From contig DASYDU010000315.1 in the NCBI GenBank assembly GCA_036499445.1, positions 1 to 17,544 on the forward strand: a DNA stretch of 17,544 nt, in the 5' to 3' direction. A program made the translations under genes and the position numbers. Each line of letters starts with the position of its first letter. Positions within the stretch are counted from its first letter, which is position 1. This document shows positions 1 to 6,715 of the stretch, piece after piece. The notes beneath the pieces were generated by a model that worked only from the letters and a program-made list of their open reading frames with translations, searched no databases and was not told the DNA's origin. The DNA comes from DASYDU01 sp036499445 (lineage in GTDB: Bacteria; Planctomycetota; Planctomycetia; Pirellulales; Lacipirellulaceae).

Positions 1-127
1 TATCAAAGAGGCTAAATCGCGGCAAGTCGTTCGCCACTGGCCGTCTCGGGCTACACTGTTGGCGTCGGCGGCCAGGTCAGGTGCTACTGATGGCTTGTGG
101 CTTGCCGCAACAGCGCGATATTCGCCT
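1..127. other. Window edge, downstream of the PEP-CTERM unit
   Basis: This short stretch lies after the stop codon of the minus-strand HAF/PEP-CTERM gene and runs to the window edge. I see no coding frame, no convincing hairpin with a T-tract, and no RNA gene. Where transcription of the upstream pair ends is therefore not visible. Confidence 0.5.
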
Positions 128-2788
128 TCACCTTGCTGGTCTCATGATCAACCAGCCGACGTAATTCATCGACGCCACCAGCATCAGCAACATCGTGCTC
201 GGCTCGGGAACGGCCGACAGCGGTCCGGCGGAGAGTAGCGCCGAACCGCTGCCAACCACGAGCGCTTGGTCCAGACGATCCCGCCACACGCTGTAGTCCG
301 CGGCGTCAACAAGGCCGTTGCCATTGCCATCGGCCAACAGAAACTTCGTTGAGCCGAAGCTCGATTTCCAAAGGTTGTAATCTTCCGGTCCGACGATGCC
401 GTCGCCGTCATAATCGCCGGCTAGTCCGCTCACGGGTGTGAGCAAAAGTGCGTCGCGGACGTCGCCACTGCTATAGAAGCCGTTCGCAACAATCCAACCG
501 GAGTCATTGATCCCGCTGGCGGCAATAACCTTCCAACCGACGCCGGAGCTGTCGAGCAATGTGTTCAAGTCTTTCACGGTGCCGCTACCATAAAGCAGAG
601 CATGAGCGTTCTGAGTGCTGCCCATGGCAGTGCTGCCGACAATCTGGCCGCTCGAGTTGATGCCATAGGCGTAGCTGTTTGGGAAGGTTTCGCCCAACGT
701 GCCCAAGTCGGTCATCGTCGAGCCGCTGTAGAGAAACGCGTGATCGGCGCCGCTACCCGTGCTGGCGAATCCGACCACTTGACCGTTATTGTTGATGCCA
801 TATGCAAAGCTCGTGGTTCCGCCAAGTGTACCTAGATCGTGCATCGTGCCGTCGTAACGATAGGCATGGGCGAAGGGGTCGCTTGTGTACGCAGCGCCTA
901 CCACCTGGCCGCTGTCGTTAATGTCGTAGCCAAAGCTGTTCGTTCCGCCAAGTGTGCCCAAATCGTGCATCGTGTCGTCGTCGAGAAAAGCGTGATCGGG
1001 CGGAAAACTCGCACCTGGAATGACGGTCCTGCCCGTCACCTGTCCGCTGGCGTTGATCGCCGTGGATTGGCTAAAATTGTAATGATCGCCGAGCGTGCCC
1101 AGGTCGCTCAGCGTGCCACCGCTATACAGAAAGGCGTTATCGGCTCCTCCGGAATCAGTGTCTGAACTACCAACAATCTGACCAATGTCGTTGATGCTCG
1201 CTGCGGTCCAAGCCACGCGTCCACCGGAGCTTGTCACGAGCGAGTTCAGATCGGTCATCGTTCCATTACTGTAGACGAAGGCATGATCTCTGCCTGCGGG
1301 GCTGAGCAACGTGGAGTAACCAACGACCTGACCGGCGTTGTTAATGCCGTTGCCCTGGCTCCGGTTGCCGCCGAGTGTGCCAAGATTGGTGAGGTGATAG
1401 AGCGGGGCTGCTGACACCGTCGCAACGACGCAAACCAATGCAGCAAGCGCGCGAGCGCCGGCGAAGAACTTGTTTGCCGCGAGGCGACGAAAAAATAGGC
1501 CGACGCACGCCAGCGCGGCCAGCACAATCGTCGCGGGTTCGGGCACGGCGGGGTTGGCGAAAGAAGTCCCGCCAGTACCCGAACCAGGCGACGTCCCAAC
1601 GTGGTCGCGCCAAATCGTGAAGTCGGCGGCGTCAACTACGCCATTGCCGTTGCCGTCGGCCAAGAGAAACGTCGTTGAACCGAAACTGGATTTCCAGACG
1701 TCGTAGTCGTGGCTGTCGACGCTGCCGTTGCCGTCGTAGTCGCCGGTGAGACCGCTGATGGGAGTTAGCAGGAAGGCGTTAAAGAGCTTCGGCCCTTGAC
1801 CAGTGCCAACAATCCAACCGGAGTCGTTGATGCCCGCGGCTTCCTTTAGCTTCCAGCCGGCGGCGGAACTATCCACAAGCGTGTTAAGGTCCTGCATGGT
1901 GCCGTTGCTATAGAGGAAGGCGCGACAGCTGATGCCGGCGATGCAATAGCCCGCAGGCCCGCCGCCTGCAGCGGTGCCGTCTTCCGGCACGCTGCTGGTA
2001 CTGCCGACGATTTGCCCACTGGCATTGATCGCCAGGGCAAAGCTATCGACGTTATTCCCGCCCAGCGCCCCGAGGTCGGTCATGATCCCGCCGCTGTAGC
2101 GAAAGGCATGCGCAACCGTATTGCCGGCAAGGAGCGAGCTACCCACGACTTGGCCGCCGGCATTGATGCCGAATGCGGCACTGGAGTTTCCACCCAGCGT
2201 GCCCAGGTCGTGCTTCGTCCCGTCGTATAAGAACGCGTGGCCCGAATCGCCCACGACCTCGCCGCTGTCGTTGATCCCGTAGGCGACATAGGAGCCCAGG
2301 TTGGTGATTGATCCGCCCGTGTCTAGAAAGGCGTGCGCGCCGGCGATGCCGACAATCTGCCCGCTGGAGTTAATACCATGGGGTATGTAAGAAAATCCAA
2401 GGTCGGACAAAGTGCCGTTGCTGTAGCGGAAGTAGTGATTGGGGCTCCCCGCGGGTCCGGCGGGGTCGATCTCGCCGGTAATCTGACCGTTGTCGCTGAT
2501 CGCCGTGGCCGTCCATGCGTCCCAGTGGTCGGGATTCGTCGCGAGCGAGGTCAGCGATTGCATCGTCCCGCCACTGTAGACGAAAGCTCGCTGCCGAATG
2601 GCGGCGTCGCTGCTGTCGGACTCGCCGACAATTTGCCCGCTATTGTTAATCCCGTAGGCTTGGCTCCGGCTATCGCTGCCGCCCAGCGTGCCTAGGTCGG
2701 TCAGATGATAAATCGGCGCGGCCGATGCTTCGGCGGTGCATACGAGCAACGAACTCAGGGCGGCGCAAATGCGCAATAGGTTTTTCAT
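128..2788 (-). CDS. Double-module HAF-repeat, dockerin-like PEP-CTERM protein
   Basis: Secreted, surface-sorted protein of 886 residues with no assignable enzymatic role. Residues 1-24 are a signal peptide (Ala-Ser-Ala before Ala-Pro). Residues 25-345 hold about six HAF repeats (HAFxYSxGTMxDLGTLGG, then GINxSGQxVG). Residues 349-397 are a dockerin-like pair of Asp-rich calcium hands. A VPEP motif at 415-418 is followed by a hydrophobic helix and Arg-Arg, the exosortase sorting tail (TIGR02595 type). The whole layout then repeats: signal-like segment 440-461, HAF repeats 462-785, dockerin-like 791-838, VPEP 860-863, TM helix and a basic end. Two paralogous proteins are thus fused in frame with no Met codon at the junction. 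The ATG overlaps the stop of the upstream gene (ATGA), with AAGG 8 nt before it, so translational coupling is likely. The family is confident; the function (adhesion or matrix) is inference. Confidence 0.9.
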   Translation of the reverse strand: MKNLLRICAALSSLLVCTAEASAAPIYHLTDLGTLGGSDSRSQAYGINNSGQIVGESDSSDAAIRQRAFVYSGGTMQSLTSLATNPDHWDAWTATAISDNGQITGEIDPAGPAGSPNHYFRYSNGTLSDLGFSYIPHGINSSGQIVGIAGAHAFLDTGGSITNLGSYVAYGINDSGEVVGDSGHAFLYDGTKHDLGTLGGNSSAAFGINAGGQVVGSSLLAGNTVAHAFRYSGGIMTDLGALGGNNVDSFALAINASGQIVGSTSSVPEDGTAAGGGPAGYCIAGISCRAFLYSNGTMQDLNTLVDSSAAGWKLKEAAGINDSGWIVGTGQGPKLFNAFLLTPISGLTGDYDGNGSVDSHDYDVWKSSFGSTTFLLADGNGNGVVDAADFTIWRDHVGTSPGSGTGGTSFANPAVPEPATIVLAALACVGLFFRRLAANKFFAGARALAALVCVVATVSAAPLYHLTNLGTLGGNRSQGNGINNAGQVVGYSTLLSPAGRDHAFVYSNGTMTDLNSLVTSSGGRVAWTAASINDIGQIVGSSDTDSGGADNAFLYSGGTLSDLGTLGDHYNFSQSTAINASGQVTGRTVIPGASFPPDHAFLDDDTMHDLGTLGGTNSFGYDINDSGQVVGAAYTSDPFAHAYRYDGTMHDLGTLGGTTSFAYGINNNGQVVGFASTGSGADHAFLYSGSTMTDLGTLGETFPNSYAYGINSSGQIVGSTAMGSTQNAHALLYGSGTVKDLNTLLDSSGVGWKVIAASGINDSGWIVANGFYSSGDVRDALLLTPVSGLAGDYDGDGIVGPEDYNLWKSSFGSTKFLLADGNGNGLVDAADYSVWRDRLDQALVVGSGSALLSAGPLSAVPEPSTMLLMLVASMNYVGWLIMRPAR
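131..2788 (-). repeat. Tandem duplication of a whole HAF/dockerin/PEP-CTERM module
   Basis: The two halves of the 886-residue gene are paralogous over their full length: module 1 is coded at 1475-2788 and module 2 at 131-1474. Both begin with a hydrophobic segment followed by AAPxYHLTxLGTLGG, both end their HAF region with SGINDSGWIV-like text, and both carry GDYDGxG, WKSSFGST and LLADGNGNG in the dockerin-like part before the VPEP tail. This is best explained by gene duplication followed by fusion. Confidence 0.8.
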
Positions 2789-4296
2789 GTCACTACCTTC
2801 GAGCGTAAGAATGCCACGCTGAACAAGCCGATTGCGGCAAGCACAATCGATGTCGGCTCAGGCACAGCGGCAATTTGGAATCCACCCCAATTGGCTTCAT
2901 AGGTGACATCGCCTTCGTCGGCGGGAGTACCGATTCCCGCCGTGCGTCCTAAGATGGTTCCATTCCCGTCACTGAGGATCGAAGCGAAGAACGCGTCCTT
3001 CGACTGCGTCGAGTCCGTGGAAGCCGAGCCGATTAACTTTGCTACCTCATCGGCCAGACTTCCGTTGCCGTTCGTGTCGATCGCGATTTCACAGTCCCGC
3101 AAAAAATCGCCATTGCCGCCATACGCGAAAAGGCGGTATGCGGAATTCGGCGCCAGCCCAGTGATGTGCCATTCGATGCTGCTCGAAAGTGCCCGACTGT
3201 TGAAAAACATAAAATCTGTTCGCAGGGGCTCGGCGGGATCGCCAAACGAGTAGCCAGCCACCGTCCCAGTGATTGAAAGTCCCGCCGTCGTGGTGTTTCC
3301 CTCGCTATCGAACAGCCCAGAAAACGATGGATCTTGGTCGGGGCCAAAATAGACAAAGTTCAGCTGATTCCAAATGTTGGCGGCGGCAAACGCGGGATCA
3401 GCGGTCGCAGCCTGCAGCTCGACTCCGCTTTGCACGTCGCTGCCGTCGATGCCGAAGTCGACGCTGATCAGCTGGGTGGAGGCAGAACAACTCCCGCCGT
3501 AAAAGACCACGGCGCAGGCGATTACCAAAGGGATCCTTCGGCAACTGAACAGCCTGCTTGTTTTTCGGCGATAGAACGTCAATCCGAGAAGCGCCAACGC
3601 AGTCAGAATGATCGACGATGGCTCCGGTGTAATGACGGCGTTGAACGCGGTCGTGTCGTAAGCATAGTCGGATCTTGCGCCAGTCACAAAGTCGACCGTG
3701 TCGCCAATCGTGAGTGTTACGCTCCGCGAGTCTGAAGTCGCCCCACCGTTGTCCAATTCGTTGTGAAAGACCGGGACGCCATTGATCTTGATGTCAGCCG
3801 ACGCGCCATCTCCACCGAATGAATCGAGATCGATCCACTGGGTGCGAATTTGATACGTTGCTGTCGCTGGCGTCGTCCAGCGGACCACGGGCACGCTGTT
3901 GTCGACGCCCGGATGCATGTCGATGAAACCGGCCGGCAGCGGCAGCAACGGACCACCACCGAAGTCCAAAGTTAGCGGCCCACTTCCCGCGTTCACGAGT
4001 AGCACGGGACCGTTCTGATCGATTCGCTTCCACCCATCAAAGCCGGGGTAGCCGACTTCGCTGTTCGTATGTTGGCCGGCGGCGTCCGAAAAGAGCGTCA
4101 AGGCGGCGCCCTCGATGGTCGGCCGATACCCATAGCTCCACTCGGAAACGCTGGCATTGGGGTTTAAAAGTTCGAGCGGGCCATTGGTGACTTCAACGGC
4201 TTTGAGATCGCGCCCGGCATCCCAATCGGCCTTGGTGTCGCGGGCCGAGGTCGCTGCGAGAAATAACGCAAAAACCACGGCGATGAACGATTTCAT
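2785..4296 (-). CDS. Double-module PEP-CTERM protein (two fused exosortase substrates)
   Basis: Secreted protein of 503 residues. The start is at MKSFIAVVFALFLAAT, a clear signal peptide; the frame stays open 71 codons further up, but that text is not protein-like. Module 1 (about 25-220) is a beta-rich domain of unknown function, followed by TPEP at 223-226, a hydrophobic helix and Arg-Arg-Lys. With no intervening Met, residues 249-272 form a second signal-like segment (Arg-rich, hydrophobic, ending Ser-Cys-Ser-Ala). Module 2 (273-475) is another extracellular domain containing an Asp-rich DTNGNG stretch, then VPEP at 478-481, helix, Arg and Lys. The modules are not obviously similar, so this is not a simple duplication. 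The stop overlaps the next gene by ATGA. A TTG codon within the second signal segment (near residue 257) is the only plausible internal start and is weak. Both domains are unrecognised beyond being PEP-CTERM cargo. Confidence 0.85.
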   Translation of the reverse strand: MKSFIAVVFALFLAATSARDTKADWDAGRDLKAVEVTNGPLELLNPNASVSEWSYGYRPTIEGAALTLFSDAAGQHTNSEVGYPGFDGWKRIDQNGPVLLVNAGSGPLTLDFGGGPLLPLPAGFIDMHPGVDNSVPVVRWTTPATATYQIRTQWIDLDSFGGDGASADIKINGVPVFHNELDNGGATSDSRSVTLTIGDTVDFVTGARSDYAYDTTAFNAVITPEPSSIILTALALLGLTFYRRKTSRLFSCRRIPLVIACAVVFYGGSCSASTQLISVDFGIDGSDVQSGVELQAATADPAFAAANIWNQLNFVYFGPDQDPSFSGLFDSEGNTTTAGLSITGTVAGYSFGDPAEPLRTDFMFFNSRALSSSIEWHITGLAPNSAYRLFAYGGNGDFLRDCEIAIDTNGNGSLADEVAKLIGSASTDSTQSKDAFFASILSDGNGTILGRTAGIGTPADEGDVTYEANWGGFQIAAVPEPTSIVLAAIGLFSVAFLRSKVVT

Positions 4297-4562
4297 GGGC
4301 AACTTTCTGGTTGGTTTGGCGGTTGAGCGGGTGGCCCCGGGCGACTCGGCCAGGGCTAACGATCGAGTGTGCTCACCAAGCAATGCGAAATCGGCGCGGA
4401 GTTTGTTCCGCGGCGATTTTCCGATCCCGACATCGGCTAACATAAACCGAGCTGAAACGGACTCCATTCCGCTAAATAGCGGATATTCCGATCCGCTCGT
4501 GGCTGCCAAAATGGAATGCAGTCGCCGGCGATAGCGCTCCCTGACAAAGCGAGGTGTATTCC
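4297..4562. other. Divergent intergenic region, PEP-CTERM unit versus LuxR pair
   Basis: This stretch separates divergent transcripts and must hold promoters for both. I find no strong TTGACA/TATAAT pair in either direction. The notable structure is the dyad at 4478-4497. The start of the first regulator is fixed by GAGGTG at 4551-4556, six bases before ATG 4563. Confidence 0.5.
4478..4497. promoter_or_regulatory. 20-bp dyad, candidate LuxR-type operator
   Basis: Perfect 7-bp arms AGCGGAT (4478-4484) and ATCCGCT (4491-4497) flank a 6-base centre. A third copy of the arm, CCGCT at 4469-4473, makes a second smaller dyad with AGCGG (4478-4482). Many LuxR-family operators are about 20-bp dyads. 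This one is 65 bp upstream of the regulator start and about 180 bp upstream of the divergent PEP-CTERM gene. An operator role is inference from size and position. Confidence 0.4.
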
Positions 4563-5387
4563 ATGGACGTGACTCTCGATGATGTTTCTTCCGTGATCCG
4601 ACTTGTGCGCGAGACGTGCGAGCGTTGGGACGATCCGCTCGCTTGGCGCGAGCATCTGCTCCGCGGCGCGTGCGATTTGGTCAACGGGCATTCGGCCACA
4701 ATGCTCGCCGACCGGCAGCACCAACCTGGTTGGTTCGGCAATGTTGGCGTTATCGCACTTGTGGGAATGCCGGCAGAGGCAAAACCGCTGCTGCAACCCT
4801 ATGTTTCACAAATCAGTCAGCGCCGAATCGACGACGTGTCGGAAAACGAGATGCCTGCGATGTCGGGCATATTCGACCTGATGAAAAGTCAGGGCTGGGT
4901 CACGATGGCAGGCAGCCAAACTGCTGACGAAGCAAGCGGCCCTGCTTCACCGACAGATCGGCGTCTAATGGAGTGCGTCGATTGGGGGCACTATGTCGTG
5001 TCGATCCGCGTCGTCGACGTTCCGCGCCGCCCGGAGGTAATCAACACCTATCGACCTCGCGCCGCACAGCCGTTTGGCCCGCGCGAGGTCGCCTTGCTCA
5101 AGCTCCTTCACGACGAAATCGCCCCACTCGTGGGAGTGCGGTTGGCAACCGAAGACTACGTCTGTCGCGATGGACTGTCCAAACGACTACGTGAAACGCT
5201 TGCACTCCTCTTGGATGGCTACAGCGAAAAACAGGTCGCCAGCCAGCTCAATTTGGGCAATCGCACGGTGCACGACTACGTCACTATGCTCTACGAACAC
5301 TTTCACGTTGCTTCGCGCGCCGAGCTGTTGGCTTATTTCATCCGCCGGCGTCCGGTCCCTCGCGGTTTGGCCGAGGTGCAGCTTTAG
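4563..5387 (+). CDS. LuxR-type HTH transcriptional regulator, copy 1
   Basis: DNA-binding regulator of 274 residues. The C-terminal part (about 205-262) is a LuxR/GerE-type helix-turn-helix: LSKRLRETLALLLDGYSEKQ, then a turn and a recognition helix around NRTVHDYVTMLY, ending in SRAELLAYF. The N-terminal 200 residues are a probable sensor domain that I cannot assign. It lacks the Asp/Lys pattern of a receiver domain, so this does not look like a classical two-component response regulator. The ATG is preferred over the GTG nine bases upstream because GAGGTG lies six bases before it. The next gene is a close paralog starting 38 bases after the stop, probably in the same operon. Its divergent neighbour is the PEP-CTERM unit, a plausible but unproven target. 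Confidence 0.85.
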   Translation: MDVTLDDVSSVIRLVRETCERWDDPLAWREHLLRGACDLVNGHSATMLADRQHQPGWFGNVGVIALVGMPAEAKPLLQPYVSQISQRRIDDVSENEMPAMSGIFDLMKSQGWVTMAGSQTADEASGPASPTDRRLMECVDWGHYVVSIRVVDVPRRPEVINTYRPRAAQPFGPREVALLKLLHDEIAPLVGVRLATEDYVCRDGLSKRLRETLALLLDGYSEKQVASQLNLGNRTVHDYVTMLYEHFHVASRAELLAYFIRRRPVPRGLAEVQL

Positions 5388-5425
5388 ACTGTCGTTGGAC
5401 AACTCTTAAATCTGGAATTAGAGCC

Positions 5426-6256
5426 ATGTGTGTTTCGACAAACGATGTCTCGAGCGTGATCCGACTCATCCGCGAAGTTTGCGACCTTTGGGATGATCCT
5501 CCTGCCTGGCGTGAGCAGCTCCTCCATGGCGCCTGCCACCTCGTCGATGGGCACGTCGGCATAATGCTGGAAGACGACGACAGCGCCGCCTATGGCTACT
5601 TCGGCAATCTCGAAGTTACCTCGGTCGTAGGTCTCTCGCCAACGCTGCAAGGCTTAGTCCAGCCGGCGATCTCGCAAATGGCTCAGCGGCAATATGGCGA
5701 TGTTTCCGAAAATGTTTTGCCCGGCCTCAACAATCTGTGGGATCAAATGCAGCGCCAAGGTTGGGTAACGACCGCCGGCAACCAAATCGCCGACGAAGCG
5801 AGCTACCACGCCTCGCCGTTCTACCGAGGCTTCCGCAGCCAAATCGATTGCGACGACTTTGTCGTTTCGATTCGAGTCGTTGATCTGCCCCGCCGGCCCG
5901 AGGGCATAATGGTCGATCGGCCGCACGGAGCACCGCCGTTTGGCCCGCGCGAAGTGGCAATCATGAAACTCCTTCACGACGAGATTGCGCCGCTCGTGGG
6001 AGTGCGACTCACGACCGAAGAGCAGCTCTCCCGTGATGGCCTCTCCAAGCGACTGCGCGAAACGCTCTCGCTCCTCTTAGAGGGCTACAGCGAAAAGCAG
6101 GTCGCTAGCGAGCTGAACTTGGGTGTTCGCACCGTGCACGACTACGTCACAATGCTGTATCAGCATTTTCAGGTGTCATCGCGGGCAGAACTGTTGGCCT
6201 ACTTCATTCGTCGAACACCGGCCTCTCGGAAGGTATCGCTTGGCAATTCTGACTGA
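5426..6256 (+). CDS. LuxR-type HTH transcriptional regulator, copy 2
   Basis: Protein of 276 residues colinear with the preceding gene from end to end, roughly 60% identical by eye. The shared text includes DVSSVIRL near the N-terminus, PFGPREVA and KLLHDEIAPLVGVRL at about 171-195, and a nearly identical HTH (about 207-263, with RTVHDYVTMLY). The N-terminal sensor region diverges most (50-70 and 125-145), as expected if the copies sense different signals or form heterodimers. A GGA at 5414-5416 is a modest ribosome-binding site. A further ORF begins six bases after its stop, so the three reading frames are probably cotranscribed. The signal is unknown. Confidence 0.85.
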   Translation: MCVSTNDVSSVIRLIREVCDLWDDPPAWREQLLHGACHLVDGHVGIMLEDDDSAAYGYFGNLEVTSVVGLSPTLQGLVQPAISQMAQRQYGDVSENVLPGLNNLWDQMQRQGWVTTAGNQIADEASYHASPFYRGFRSQIDCDDFVVSIRVVDLPRRPEGIMVDRPHGAPPFGPREVAIMKLLHDEIAPLVGVRLTTEEQLSRDGLSKRLRETLSLLLEGYSEKQVASELNLGVRTVHDYVTMLYQHFQVSSRAELLAYFIRRTPASRKVSLGNSD

Positions 6257-6262
6257 CGAGAT

Positions 6263-6715
6263 ATGGCCGCCGACGACCCGGTAAAATTCGTGGCAATTGT
6301 TTCGCCCGTCCGGGAAGTCAGTCTGTTGGGAACAGCGGATTTGGCCTTTTGGGCCGACCAGCTCACTGCCAACCGTCTTATCCAAATGGCCCTCGAGGGC
6401 GAAGCGCGCGTGATGATTAGTGCATCGGATGCCAAGTACATGGGCATACGATTTTGCGAACTCTCGATCTCAATCTTCTGCCAACGGCAATACGGCGATC
6501 AGCAAGAAGCGGTCTTTCTGGCGCAGGCCTTTAATACCGTCCGTTGGTTCGCTTGGGTCGAACGGAGCATGTTTTCGACACGATACAAGAACACGAGCAA
6601 CACATCCCGGTTAGGAGATTCGGAATGCTCTCGGCGCCTCCATCATCGCACATTCCCAGTGCGGTCACGACCGCCAGCGCGAACCGAGAACCAAAATTGT
6701 GGCGTGTCATGTTAA
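6263..6715 (+). pseudogene. Probable truncated or frameshifted ORF, acetoacetate-decarboxylase-like N-terminus
   Basis: Open frame of 150 codons starting six bases after the second LuxR gene. Residues 1 to about 105 look like real protein (EVSLLGTADLAFWADQL, MISASDAKYMGIRF, ELSISIF, AFNTVRWFAWVERSMF) and recall uncharacterised acetoacetate-decarboxylase-like proteins, from memory and with low certainty. From about residue 106 the text turns into Ser/Arg/Cys-rich sequence unlike a folded domain. Another frame around 6580-6615 reads EHEQHIPVRRFGML, so a frameshift or a deletion joint is possible. The 3' end overlaps the convergent gene by nine bases. It may be a short functional protein, but a decayed gene is more likely. 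Confidence 0.45.

Noticed and set aside
602..1165. Antisense ORFs across the HAF gene
   Set aside because: They are shadows of the repeated HAF codons on the other strand, with Val/Ala/Arg-rich text that repeats with the same period.
4297..4509. N-terminal extension of 71 residues on the first PEP-CTERM gene
   Set aside because: The signal peptide starts at 4296; the extension is not hydrophobic or conserved-looking, would bury the signal and would cross the candidate operator.
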